Shown: in pieces, positions 1-12,119 of the stretch | Numbering within the stretch: the stretch's first letter is position 1 | Layout: each line of letters begins with the position of its first letter | DNA from: Scleroderma bovista | Lineage: Eukaryota; Basidiomycota; Agaricomycetes; Boletales; Sclerodermataceae | NCBI GenBank assembly: GCA_037178675.1 | Contig: JAYMGJ010000111.1 | Coordinates: forward strand, 57,548-121,547 | Reading direction: 5' to 3' | DNA length: 64,000 nt | Translations under genes and position numbers: made by a program | The notes under the pieces: generated by a model | Database searches by the model: none | Seen by the model: the letters and a program-made list of their open reading frames with translations, nothing else | Told to the model about the DNA's origin: nothing

Positions 1-2917
1 TCGTGTTGGTCCGATGAGCCCCCTAGGCACGAGCGCAGGTAAGATACGCGGGGAAAAAGGCGGGAAGGAATAAAGTATACGCACCACACCGCCGATGCTG
101 TGAAGAATACCTGGTTCTGTGGGCACGTCAAGGAGCTCACTTGATTTGGTTGACAGATATCCGGGATATTGACAAACATCCATTGTTTGACACCGACCTG
201 AACGAACGAAGCCATCAACGTGCCAATAAATTGGACTGTGCAGCGTTGTTAGGTCACAAGGCGATAAAGAATAAGGAAGACTAGTTACCGAGGAACGTCG
301 CTCGTGGGGGCACTTTGATGTAGTGGCCCAGCTTCAGATCTTGCACGAAAGACGTCGCCTCCGACAGCGTCTGCACCGAGTACGCTTTGGAAAGCTACGG
401 AGATTCCCGGTAAGTATTCAATTGCTAGCGAGCAAGACCACCCACCATATTAGCGAGCGGATTTCCAGCTAACAGGGTGCCCGGGATAATCTGAGCGATT
501 AGATTCACCGTAATCTAAGGTACAATGCATCAGCGCTGAAGCGATCGCCGAAAAAAAGAGACTTACCCCTTGACCCGTCATGGCGAAGATGAAGCCAGAT
601 GGAAGAACGTATAGAGCAGGTAGAAGTATCGACAACAGCAACGCCCAAACAGGTAACGACGTATGCCACACCTGCAGAACTGTCAGACCGCGCAAGACCC
701 TAGCTGTTCGATATGACTTACTTCGACAACCAAGACCATCATGCAGTAGAAGCCGGCGAATGCCAACAAGTACCACCAGTCCGGCACCTCTGGATAATTG
801 CGCATGAGCTTGGCATGAATGTCATCTTGTTCCACGCGTATCTTCTTTATTCCCTTCCATAGACTGCGACCGTGATACAGGATCGTATGTATGAGGACGC
901 AGGTCGAAAGGGCGAACGCGAAAAGATAGGTCATCGCATACGTCGCGGGAAGGTACAGCGGCGAGTACTCCTCGTATGCGGTGAGGTTGAAGCGATTGCT
1001 GCTATCGAGGACACGGCTAACATTGTACACCTGACCAAAGCGGTCATATGGGTAATTTTGGTTCATCGGGAAATAGGCGAAGTTCCATGTCTGTGTAATG
1101 CAGTTAGGAACAGCCACGAGGAAATGAAGGGAGAGATAGGGACGCACGTTGGTGTAATACATAATGGGCGTGATGATCCAGAAGAACATGACAAAGCCAA
1201 AGAAGATGTGGACTTGCGCCCACCAAGGGAACATGAGGGGGCTGCCGATCCAAGCTATTTGCGACCAGTCGAACGTAAGGATGGTCATTCCCATTCCGGA
1301 GCTGACACCAAATAGTTGGTTGACCGGGACATTGTTTGGCAGTATCCAACATATCCAGGAAAATACAGATAGGGCTTTGAAGAGATAGCCTAAGGGCAAA
1401 CGATGAGGTAAAACAGCCGGAAGAAAATGGTGATGACTTACCGGGGATAAAGAAGAAGAAGAAGGAACCGGCCAACACATAGAGGAAGTAGCGATAACGG
1501 GAGATGCCACCTAGTTCATCCTCGTCTTCGGCATGCAAAGTATTGAGAAGAGTGCAGGTCACCAGGTTCTGTGGCCAAACCATGCTCGCTGGCCAAACCA
1601 AGAAGCGGCGGCACATTCCGGCAAGGCCAAAACCGGTCAGTTGAGTGGCGACGACCAGAAGGGCACTGAACCAATAATCGAGCTGGAAATTATAGTTCAT
1701 CTGTGCGACGACGATAGCATTAATGGCGTATGGAGGGCCGGTAGCGACATTAGCCATGATGTAGACGAGGACGTGTTCCTTGATATTCCACGGCCCGGGG
1801 TTCAACGAAAATTCGATGCCACCCAGCCACCGGGGTAGGCGGTACGTTGTAATTGGGAGGACGAACGCGAGGAACTTGCCTAGGGGATAACTGATGATAA
1901 GGACAGCGAGAGGAGGCACGCTCGGAGCCGGTTGTCGGAAATTGAAGAAGACGTTCATTGACCTGGCAACGATGAAGTGTAAATAAAGGCGGGCGGGAAG
2001 TGCGACTTACCCAGCGATCATACACAACAAAAGACCTATAAGCCACATGCGCACCGTCATAACGGGCATTTCTGGGTCGTCGATATTGGAGACGGATGCT
2101 CGGACTTCTGGGAAGGGGCTATCTTCTTCGTTGATGGCGTCGAAGTCGAACTCCATCCTAGCACGGGGCATAGGTTAGACATGTCGAAGGAGGGGGCGGG
2201 TGGGGGGTGGTATACGCACTTTATCGAGCCGTCCCGACTGTCCTGTTCGAGCATACTTGGAGTGAGGCTGAGCGTTGCGGTGTCGGCAATAGTCGAGGAG
2301 GGGTGTCGCTTCCTCTGTAGAGAGTCAGGATATTGCATGTTAATGTCTTTCTCTCGTATGCTTGGAGGAAGATTGACATGAATTTCCCTTATGCTCGTTA
2401 TGCTAGGGCGGGTCTCTGCGGTGCCTGTACGGGCAGTACCGAGTCTTTGCATGCGGTAGGGGTCGCTTGTACCCTGCTGTGACGCAGTGGAGGGGGGGCT
2501 CTCAACCGGCAGATTGGATATGGGCGGTTGAAAAAGACTGGATGGACCGGCTGCGTCAGAGGGGAAACGGGAGTGAGGGTGGAAGACGGGCGCAGGATAG
2601 GCGGGTGGGCCACTTGGAGGAGGGAAGGCATTGGCAAAGATATTCGAGTAGTCGGACGGATGGCGGAAGTGCTCCTGAGCACGCTGCTTCTCGAGTTCCC
2701 TCTGTTGATCGGCGGTCGACGGAGGCAGGAAAGCAAAGAGGTCCTCGGCGTCGCTTTCTTCTTCCTCCTCCTCGATGAAGGCGTTATCGTAGGAATAGTG
2801 ACGTCCGTGATCGAACGCGCCGGGGGGGGTGCGAGGGAGGGAGGAGGAGTGGGCAGCAGAGGCTGAGGCTGTGGGAGGGCGACGGCCGCCAGCAGAGGTG
2901 GTCGGTCTGTCGGACAT
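1..2917 (-). CDS. Small oligopeptide transporter, OPT family (3' end outside window)
   Basis: Proton-coupled importer of small peptides in the plasma membrane, by family. The start chosen is the ATG at 2917 (reads MSDRPTTSAGG). The first about 230 residues are a disordered Ser/Pro-rich cytoplasmic tail with an acidic run (FIEEEEEESDAEDLFAF). After an intron near 2160-2208 come the first membrane segment (VRMWLIGLLLCMIAG) and the OPT hallmark SLNPGPWNIKEHVLVYIMAN, then further hydrophobic segments including WIGSPLMFPWWAQVHIFFGF and YCMMVLVVE. Further introns lie near 1960-2010, 1390-1445, 698-719, 489-565, 402-450 and 235-290; the last visible exons read VFFTASAVW then GLIGPTR across an intron at about 23-94. 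The frame is open to the window edge, so the C-terminus is missing. The family call is secure; the substrate is not shown. Confidence 0.93.
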
Positions 2918-5900
2918 GGTTCTCCGGGGAGGGTGGTCGCAGGGGGCGACGAGGGGGCTGGAGGGCGTCCGACGTGGACGTCGAGGGGGGCGATGGGCGC
3001 AGAGGGAGGGGAGGACGAGGAGGAGGTGAGCGAGGGTATATGACGGGAGGAGAGCGAGTTGCTTGCAGTCGCCCAGGATCAGCACCAGCCAATCAGAATG
3101 CCAGGCACCATCACAGCCACACTGTGCCTGACACATTATTTATTTATTTTCGTGTCCCTTTTCCGTGGCAGACAACACGCCGGCCACTGACAGAGGCACT
3201 GGCTCTGCGGGCAGCTCTGGCACACACTACATACAGGCTTGTTGCCCTCCCTCGACGTCATTCATGGGACAGCCCATGCTCACCCACCCGGACTGCGCGC
3301 CTTTGCCAATTCCTAGTACGTTTTCCCTCTCCTCATGTACCACCGTACTAGCCAACACACCCACAACCGCTCACCCTCTCGTAATGCACAATCTGACCCA
3401 GTGGCGACACTTTGTTCGTGGCACAGATCCGACACCAGCACACCACGGTCATCCGTTGAACACTGCCTCGACAAATCCCCGCACTCACACACGCACTCAC
3501 GATCTTATATCGACCAACTCTCGCCTCCCGATCACACCTCCCCGCGTCAGACTCATCCGATCCGGAAACAACTTACCACACACCTTAGGTTCTTTGTGCC
3601 ACTCTAAGCAGCTCGCGCTTTCCGGATGGCGTGTCAAACCTTGACCGCTGAGGTACATTGCGCCGCCGCGAGCGGAATTAGCTCGCCTCATGGTTATCTT
3701 GACCTTCGTTCGGTACAACAGGCGTCTGCCTTGGTGGGTGAGTTGCCGCGAACCGCAACCAAATTGGCATAGACCACCTTCCTTGGTTTCGCCACATCAA
3801 GGTGCACAAGTCTATTCATCATCTTCACAGCACGATAAGAAAGGTGCAAGTGCAGATCTTGCACATGCCTGTTTTGACCCACTGCCTTCCGCAGGCCCAA
3901 GTTTTGTAAACGCATCAAATCGTAACCCCAAATATTCACTCTGCTGTGTCGTTCCTGTGCGACTCCCGCATCGTGCGCCACATATATTGCATCTCATCCT
4001 CGTCGTCCTTGCAGTGCTGCTCCCGCGAATGTTGCTCAACCAGAGAACCACGACAAAATAGCCCTATTCCAAATGGAATAGAGCATTGCAGGGGTGTGAT
4101 GCAGGCATGCGTTGGGTGCGAGACGCTGATCGGGCCTCGGTTCCTCTAAGGCACACACTGCGCTGTACTTTATGTCAAATTCATTTCCACGGACAACGTG
4201 GTCAATCAAAGTCGTGTTGGTAGTGATAATGGCAGCCACGGTTCGACACCGGACTCTCATGAGGACAACCACCTGCACGATTGCGAACACATACCCTGGG
4301 CTACTGCCTGTGCACCGGAAACTATCACCATGACAGTGTGGAATGGAACCCGTGGGCTTCCCATCGCTCCTCTTGCAAGCAGTGTCCGTGAGTATATCAT
4401 CTATCATCATTTCGATTACTTCCAGAGACAACACGGCTGCGTCCATGCCACTGCTCGCAACCGATCAGAATGGACGGTGATTCCAAACATTTAGCTCCAC
4501 TCCTTGAACTCGCCTGTATGAAATATGTCACCCCATATGTCGCACACGGGGAGAGGGGAACTATCTGCCCACTCGGATATTTTAGGCACCAGGTACGTCT
4601 CCCACCACTGCGGCTTATCAGTTTGGCCTCGCACAAGCGTCGTGGTTAATGGTAGGTATGTGTACCACTGTGTCGGTCCCAGTGGACACTATTTAGCAGC
4701 CCTTGACTTGAGTTATGTGGTCGTTCTCATCTCATTACTAATATGCAGACACGACTGACGTCCTTCCCCTTTCTCGTGTGTGAGTGCCTCACAGATGAGT
4801 CAGGAACTTCTGTCCAGACGTTCGGATATATATATAACAAGCACGAACAAAGGCGGAGCCTGCGATTGGCAATGTCATCCCCTGATTTTCAGGGAAAGGC
4901 TACTCTGGTGGACGTTAGTCCGCCGTGGAGCATACCAGGTACATACTTCAAATTAACCAAGTGCACACAGACGTCAAGCATGAATGCTTGTGTGTTCCGC
5001 ACGTCCATCACTCACCCACAGGCACGCAAAAAATATTTTACCGTGGTGCGGATGGTCTCGCCACTCTTCTGTTTACTGACACCTCGGATATACCGTACAA
5101 TCTTGGCATGGCTTGTGAAGCTTCGACCCAAGAGCATCCTCCTTCGCCTACTTCCCGGATGACCATGTGCACAGTTACTCCACCACTCTACTTCACGTTG
5201 GCACCGATAGTAAAGCGTACTGGAATCATGATAGAGGGGAATAAATAGATGGTCCTAAAGTGCTCTTGCCCGCTCCAAGAGACTCCAAGGCCGAAGTTCA
5301 GGATATTGTGGCGCATGATGGAAAGGAATCCATCAACAAACTTTATCCAAGCTAGTAGTAGCCAACCAAAGGGTTTGAACTTTGCAGCTCAGCGTCAATC
5401 ATGATTAAAATTACTTGAGGTAGGCGCCATGCTCTGTTATCTGTAATGATGACTTAGCTCCATTTCTCCAGTGCAACAAGTATAGACACACGTGAACACT
5501 CCAAACGCTCTGCATCATAATCTCCACTTCTACTATATTGGCGTCGTCTTGACCGTAGGAGTAACCCGGGTGTCACTGTCTCCATCCAGGTACGCGCGAG
5601 TTTACATAGTGCAACTTGCTCCTGAATGCCCATCGCGACACCCGGATCGACGACAACAGACCCTCCCCTCTCTGTCGCCTTGGCGATACGGGCATAATTG
5701 ATAACGGCGAGTCCAGGTAGGTCCAGGTGAGCCCCTCGGACCTCTTTACGTCGGGGCTTCTTGTAATTTTACCGGTGGCCGCGCTGCTTCTTAATATCAC
5801 CCTTCCTGAGAGGGTCGATGACAAAGAACCGTGTAGTAACTCGGCTTCCATAAAATCAACGGTCGCGGGTTATCTTTCAATCCTGTTCGCGTGATGAAAC

Positions 5901-7169
5901 TCTCCCGCGAGCACTACCCCTGCATCCTTTCCAGAAGTATGGCGGATTTAAGCCCTCATAACTTAGAGTTCAAGCTTTCTATTGTTTTTTTCTTTTTGTT
6001 CTTTCGCTCGCCACTTTGCGCAACCACCAAAATGATATGATCATTTCGTCCTCGATTGTATTATCGAATATGTATGTATGCGGTCCAGGAACTAAGTACT
6101 TTACACATGTAAGTAAAGAGTGCTGTAATCAGTTGTCAAAACTGCATCGCAATGAAATGCACACGCATTTTCGTACTGGTAAGCGACTTACTCCGAATCG
6201 CGGACTTTTCATGGACGCCCCCCTTCCGAAAATACTTCACGATAAGATGACGCCGTTGGAGAGAGCAACTTACCCAGTCGGGGCTGCTGGGAGCCCTCCC
6301 AAGAAAAGGGATACCCAACCTACCTGTTCGGCCTTAAGTATGCTGACCGTCTTCTGAAACCTAACGTAGAACTTCCACGTCAGATACTGATCCGACGGCC
6401 ACCGGGCCGAGAGTCGGCATATCCGATTATGGGCGCGATGGCGATGGTGGTGTCGTCCAAATGGGTCCTTAATCGTTTCAGACGACGCGATACACCAACA
6501 GCTGGTGAGGTGCGGCCTCGATATCCCTTGATATTGTTCGCGTTCCGAAGCAGGGGTGGAGCCCTCACCAAGGGGCGACCTGGTCCTCGAGGCGGGAGCC
6601 TTGGGCGCCTCTCAGGGGTGCATGTGCAACCTAACCCCGCATTTGCCATTAGCAGCTTTTGCTGGCTTACAAACTAGTGCTACTTGATCGATGGAGGTCC
6701 ATCTGGAAGTTCCATTTCATTGGGATGAAAAGTGAAGGAGGGGTCACCTGAGATCCACGTAAGTGGGTGAGTGCCACGGTTAGGCTCCCGAGGAACAAAA
6801 AGGAGACACCTGACCGAGATGTAATTGTTTTGACGCTGCTGCCCAGATTTGGCTACGAGAAGAACCCGATAATTTTTTGCCTGTACTATGTACATACATT
6901 AGGAGATGAAAGTTTGGCGATACAGAGGGAGAACGAGAGGGTATGCAAAGCGACTACAAGACATGTAAGATAGTAAAAAATAGGGTAGAGTGAGCAAGCA
7001 AAGGATGAACGAATGTCGAAGAGATGTTTTCGTAGACATGACTGTCATGACGGGGTAAATGGGTAAACCCGGAGAGACCCATGCCTTGGACAGGGGTATT
7101 AATTCCCGACCTGGGCAACGCACCGCCTCTACAAATTTTCCATGGATGAAAGGCTAGACCGGGATGTTT
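2918..7169. other. Long stretch without an assignable gene
   Basis: Only short overlapping open frames on both strands are present. None is longer than about 140 codons, none shows a recognisable motif, and none could be chained into a convincing spliced model. The first 250 bases hold the promoter and 5' leader of the OPT gene. Frames at 4743-5248 (plus) and 6380-6649 (minus) were looked at and not recognised. CpG content looks normal here. Confidence 0.5.
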
Positions 7170-8144
7170 TCATGCGTTGGACTTGGCCCGAGATCGGGCG
7201 GAGAGCGCATGGCCGAGGCGCTTGAGCGTCCCTGCTGATCCATTGGACCCCGCGGACGAAACGGAAGGCGCATCCAAAGAGGACTTGCGCGTCTCTTCAC
7301 TCTGTCTCTGTGAAGGTACGGGGAAGAACTGCACCGAGTCGTGAGGATTATGAAGGAGGAGTCGAGACTCGAGCACGGCCAGCATGGACTGCTGTATGTT
7401 CAATTGAGACTCGGAACTGTCAAGCCTCCTTTTTGGAAGCGGCGGCGGCGGAGTCTATTCCGATGATCAGTCAGGGTCCCGCATCGGTGTGTAACGGGTG
7501 AATACGAACCGATTTCTTTGGGAGCTTCTTCATTCTTACTGACATATTCTCGTCCCAGTCATGGTACGGATCTTCCTCGCTCATGGCTGTGCGATCATAT
7601 AGTGCAGTACGTTTCCGTATCCGCGGCTGAAGGGGCTGCAGCATGGGTACCGGAACTTGGTCATGCACCGCTTCAGAATAGCAGACCTCTGAGAACGACT
7701 CGGCGGGTGAAAGTAGTAGCTGCTGATCTAGGCAGTCCAGACAGGACGGATCAAATTCAACGTTCCGTAAGGAACGTTGTAGGACGTTTATTGATACAGT
7801 CTGGGTATCAGCTTGATCATCGTCCTCTGGGCACGGAGGAAGCTCGTAGTCGCGTGGTCGAAACGTGGGTCGGATGGGTGTCGGCAGATGTCGCCATCCA
7901 GGAGAATCTGCCGTTGTAGAGTGTGCCCGTCGGCGCGAGTTAGTAAGCTGGCTACTCCACGGGCTGCTTGGCTGCAAGGGAATTTAGCTAGGGCTTCGAA
8001 AAAAACCAAAAAAGAACCCACAGGACTGACAACGGAGTCGTCCGAGCTTGGACAGAGAGTGTTCCGCAGTGGGGTGTGGGTCCTTGCGAACTTGTCACGG
8101 GGGGTGCATCGGTCTACCATAAGCCTCGAGGGAGAGAGATGCAT
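7170..8144 (-). CDS. Hypothetical protein, three-exon model
   Basis: I do not recognise this gene. A consistent minus-strand model begins at the ATG at 8144 (MHLSPSRLMVDRC). It splices a short intron whose acceptor is TTGCAG near 7973, runs through a central exon with the acidic stretch LPPCPEDDDQADTQT, and splices a second intron. That intron has donor GTAAGA after ...HDWDENMS near 7543, a CTGAC branch site and a TAG acceptor near 7453. The last exon (TPPPLPKRRLDSSESQ) ends ...LSARSRAKSNA at 7170. The protein would be about 260 residues, Ser/Pro-rich and without membrane segments, so it is probably disordered or regulatory. The splice signals are good; the start and the reality of the first exon are less sure. 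Confidence 0.4.
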
Positions 8145-8489
8145 CGTGACTACGACGACCAGACGAGCCCCAACCAAAGAGGGTGGCGTTGCGGGGGGGG
8201 GGAGAAGAATATTTCTATCCAAGCTACATCCGCACCTTTTCTATTCATGAGCAGATAGCATAACGAGATCACAGCCCACCTATCGACGCTCGTTATTACT
8301 TGCCAATAGGCGTTAATAACCCGATTAGGAAAACACATCGTCACGTAATTGCGAATGAGCAGCGGTCAGTCCCCAGCCGAGGACAAAAAACGACCACGTA
8401 TTGTCGAGGGGACAGTATCTGATGCATCGATGATGTGCACGATATGAAAGAAGGTCTGATATACATGACAAGCGAAGGGGGAGCTGGAC

Positions 8490-8556
8490 GGCAACCGTTC
8501 ATGAAGGTGACCCGAACAGTTGCTAGGTTCCTCGGTCACCTTCATGAACGGTTGCC
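8490..8556. repeat. Perfect 23-bp inverted repeat with 21-nt loop
   Basis: The arms 8490-8512 and 8534-8556 are exact reverse complements (left arm begins GGCAACCGTTCATGAAGG). Inside the 21-nt loop a further GAAC (8514-8517) can pair with GTTC (8527-8530). It lies between two uncertain genes. No transposase, short terminal repeats or direct target repeats are seen next to it. Confidence 0.85.
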
Positions 8557-8842
8557 CATCGAATATTTGCTATGATACGAGCCAAGGACGCGGGCCGTGT
8601 CAACCCCAAAAGGATCGGGGCCCCTCAGATCAGACGACAGTTCAGTTCTCCTTTTTACCATGTAGTATTCTTCGAGCGAACTCCTCTGCTCGTTGTACCA
8701 AGTTTCCTCCAAAGTGATCCAGTAGTGGGAAGTCGATGGTGAGCGCCTGCGTTCGTCCGGTTTGGGGGGCATAAACAGTTGAATACTGTTCGGTGGGACT
8801 GTAGTCGTTCTTTCGATGGAGACTCCGATGATAACGTGGATG

Positions 8843-10237
8843 TTATTGGTTACAAATAGACTTCGAGGCCGCGTCTCTGTATGGGATAGACGCCTGGGAT
8901 TCCAGCAGCGTTCCCATCGCCTTTGGGCCATTTGTCTGACAACCGGCTATCTGTTCAATGGTTACAGGTTGGTCTCCTTCTGAATTGTTATCGTTGCCAT
9001 GTACCCCCGGAAATGAAAGCCTGGAAGCCTTTTGACTGGGAAACACTACAAGATTAAACCTATTTTCAATGACAGAATCCAACTTACACCCGCAAGTGTG
9101 GGATAGAATGTTGACTCTACTACTCTCCGTAATGGTGAAGGTGTTGACGTATTGCGAGGAACTGTCTTCTTGATTCGGGTGGACTACGGAAGTCAACATG
9201 CCACCAATCTTGCAGCGACCGGAAGGCATCCATACCTGGCCCAAGATAGAAACCGAAGCACACTTTCTCAGCTTGGAGAGATGGCATGTTGCATATAAGG
9301 AGTATGGCACACTAATGGTTCATCAATGGAGCTGGTCCAATGCTTGGCGTTCGCTCGCCTCTTCAACCTCTCGGAATTTCTGTGTCACTGTCAACGTTGG
9401 TAGGATGCCCAATCCACTGTGACGCACCTCTTCCAAGGACTCCAGAGAGATGGGCATATTCAACAGCAACAGGTATACATCCAAAGTGATATGTCGGGGA
9501 CCACGCTTGGAGAATTTCTTGGTCGGAGTTCGGTCGCGTACCCTGGTTTCTGACGTTTTGAAGTAAGGCGAGTTGGTATTGTAGGCGCGTTTTATGACAA
9601 TGCCATTGTCCCCTCGTATACCAACACCGCATGATCGCAGAACGCAAGCCAAAGAAGAGAAAAGAAACATATTATGGCATTTGAATCGCAGGTTGGCTTC
9701 AGAGGACACCAGGAGACGTGCCATACAGACAGAGTCGCCACGACCCTCGCGATCCTCCAGGCTCCCAACCCCACAATCATATAGCATAACGACCTTGTCC
9801 CCATATGTCGTGTCCACACGCTTGCCCAGGCCCGCTCCCTCCAAGTCGACCATGTCCCCCTGATCCCGCGCACGCATCCTATACACGGTCTTGCGGAGGG
9901 TTATCCCTGCCAGACATTGGGATCCAAGCTCGAGCCGGAAGAATTCGCCCATGATCCGCATATGCCCGTCGAGGGGATGTCGAAGAGGGCCTGCGTCGAG
10001 CATTGAAGGCGGAGTAAAACACGAAGTCAGCGCCTGGAGTAGAGACGCGACACCAGCACCCATCGCTCGGTCATCCGATTGGGCTCTAATGGTGGCAATA
10101 GTGCTGCGTGCGTCGGACGTTTTGGGTACACCTCGTTGAATCAATGAGGCTGTTCGATAAGCGCCCAGATATCGTTCGAGCCCTTGCGACACTTCCAATC
10201 CAACCACCACACACATACCACTTTTTGTGACAACCAT
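8843..10237 (-). CDS. Unrecognised long open frame interrupted by tandem TGA TGA
   Basis: The frame from the ATG at 10237 (MVVTKSGMCVVVGLEVSQ) runs about 300 codons to two consecutive TGA codons at about 9320-9325. It then stays open in the same frame for another 157 codons, to 8843. The frame is also open upstream of the ATG to about 10,350. I recognise no domain; the N-terminus is mildly hydrophobic and the middle is basic and acidic mixed. A possible intron (donor GTTGAA near 9365, acceptor ATTAG near 9312) would remove both TGAs, but changes the frame afterwards. The start codon overlaps, on the opposite strand, the proposed ATG of the GTPase gene at 10236. It may be a spliced gene, a decayed gene or a chance frame. 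Confidence 0.3.
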
Positions 10238-12016
10238 GCTTTCTAGAGTCAGCAACGTTTTGGCTTCTCTGCCACGCAGGAATACGGGGGAGCGTGGCTC
10301 AACCCCCAGAGCGAGTGAGTATAGTATATATGGACTGGATAGCGTACATTAGCAGTGCGGCGACTGGTTTCTCTCTCCAGGTGTTGACGATGTGCTTTAC
10401 TTAGATCCTATGGACGTCCCAACCACTGAGCAGCGTGACCCGAACCTCAGCACAGGTGAGTGCTTATATACGATATCGTGGCCTGGATAACGTATATTAA
10501 CAAGATGAAGACCAACTCTTTTCTCCAGGTACCGACGATATACTTCGCACAGACCCTGCAGATGGCAGAAGCACTGAGCAGCTGGGCTCCAGTGCAGGTG
10601 AGTACTTGTACCTAATATCATGGACCAGATGGCGTACGTTACCAAGGTGGCGACCAACTCCTCTCTCCAGGTGATGACGATATGGATTCTGCGGACGTCA
10701 GAAACACTGAACAGAGTGACCTGGGTTCCAGCGGTGAGTACTTATGGTCCCGGACCTAAATTACCGATAGTGACCGACTCCTCTCCAGATGCTGATGATA
10801 TGCTTCACATGGATCCTGAGACTGTCAGAAAGCACTTCGACCGTATTGGTCGTTTGAGAGTCCTCGTCATCGGCAGAGCAAATGCTGGTAAAACGACTCT
10901 GTTACAGCGCGTTTGCAATACCACAGATCTCCCCGAAGTCTTCAATGCTAAAGGCGAAAAGGTAGGGATGTCTCACTGCAGAATATTGGAAGATAATGCA
11001 CGAATATTTCCAGCTTGATCCTATGGTTGTGCAGGGATCTCTGGAGGCATGTGTCATGATTTTGGGACGTGACACCAACAAACTAATAACACACAGAGGG
11101 GATATCCTGACATTGAGAATGAGCTGATTTTTCAGAGTAATCCACGCTTTGTCTTTCATGACTCACGAGGATTCGAGATGGGCTCTGAGAGCGAGTTAGA
11201 GTTGACAAAGAAATTCATGGCAGACCGTGTGACTAAAAAGCAGTTGGCAGAGCGGGTCCATGCTATCTGGTGAGGCTAAATCATTGGATCTCATTATGTA
11301 GCTAAAATTAGGATGCAGGTTTCTCATTCCAATGGATGGGTATGAGCGACCAATTCAATATGCAGAAGAACAGTTCTTCAATGAGTGCAATACTGAACAT
11401 GGTGAGAATCTGCATTATGATTCCTGATAAATGGTTGTGAATAATTATTGGATAGTGCCAGTGATTGTGCTGTTGACAAAGGCTGATGCAATGAATTGGG
11501 AAGCAGTTGGAAGGCTCAGAGATGAAGGCATGCAAATGGAAGAGGCAAGACAAAGAGCTGGGAGCTTGGCAACACAATTATTGAGTGAGGTTAGCACAAA
11601 AATCAAAAACCAATTGGATGGGAGCAAGTACCCACCAAGGGACTATTTGTCACTGGGTGGTGAGTTGTCATCCCCTGGACTTTTGTTGTGAGTGTGCTAA
11701 CAGTGCTGCTTTATCAAGGTATGGACAAAGAGGGTGCAGATTGTGATGCACTCATACCATGCACCACAAATGCACTTGATGAAGTTGAACTGCAGAAGCT
11801 ACTGGTATCAGCACAACAAATCAATTTGGATCTAAATATTGAATTTGCTGTTAGGTGAGGGGACCACCAAACTAACTGGAAGGTGAATGGAATGATACTT
11901 TAATGATTTTCAGATACATTATGGAACAAGCAAGGGAAGAAACCTTTGAGAAAAGATTGCTGGAACTGGAAATACTGCAATGGATGCCATTTAAACAGGC
12001 AAGAGGACTATACTAG
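10236..12016 (+). CDS. P-loop GTPase (MMR_HSR1/AIG1-like) with duplicated N-terminal exons
   Basis: Eleven exons can be placed: 10236-10314, 10381-10455, 10529-10597, 10671-10733, 10789-10961, 11014-11052, 11097-11269, 11319-11401, 11456-11659, 11719-11854 and 11914-12016. Together they give 398 residues with no phase conflict. Residues about 27-105 are four related acidic modules (TDDVLYLDP, TDDILRTDP, DDDMDSADV, ADDMLHMDP), each on its own exon. The G domain follows: Walker A GRANAGKT (124-131), the DxxG-type motif HDSRGFE (187-193) and TKAD (259-262). It matches the GTPase family expanded in mushroom genomes, whose role is not established. The model ends at TAG after QARGLY. However, AAACAG|GCAAGA just before it is a good GC-type donor, so the gene could continue past the satellite array. 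The junction after exon 6 (GTCATG donor) is the weakest. Confidence 0.8.
10381..10830 (+). repeat. Tandem exon-plus-intron modules (four copies)
   Basis: Four successive modules each consist of a short exon (75, 69, 63 nt, and the beginning of exon 5) and an intron starting GTGAGT and ending (C)TCTCCAG. The introns 10315-10380, 10456-10528, 10598-10670 and 10734-10788 are themselves similar: a TGGAC(C/T)GGAT-like core, then a GACCAACTC-type pyrimidine tract. All introns sit in the same phase, so units can be gained or lost without breaking the frame. Confidence 0.85.
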
Positions 12017-12119
12017 GTTTTGCCTTTGATATAACAGAAACATTTTAATAGGTAAACATTTTACTATACTGTGGTGCTCCATTCCATCTAAGCACATGAT
12101 CATACATGAACCATTCCTC

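Noticed and set aside
1104..1315. Plus-strand frames opposite the OPT transporter
   Set aside because: They are shadows of OPT exons; the minus strand has the family motifs and correct splice sites.
9323..9325. TGA read as tryptophan (mitochondrial-type code) in the 8.8-10.3 kb frame
   Set aside because: Surrounding genes are plainly nuclear with spliceosomal introns and use TGA as stop. A pair of adjacent TGAs is better explained by an intron or decay.
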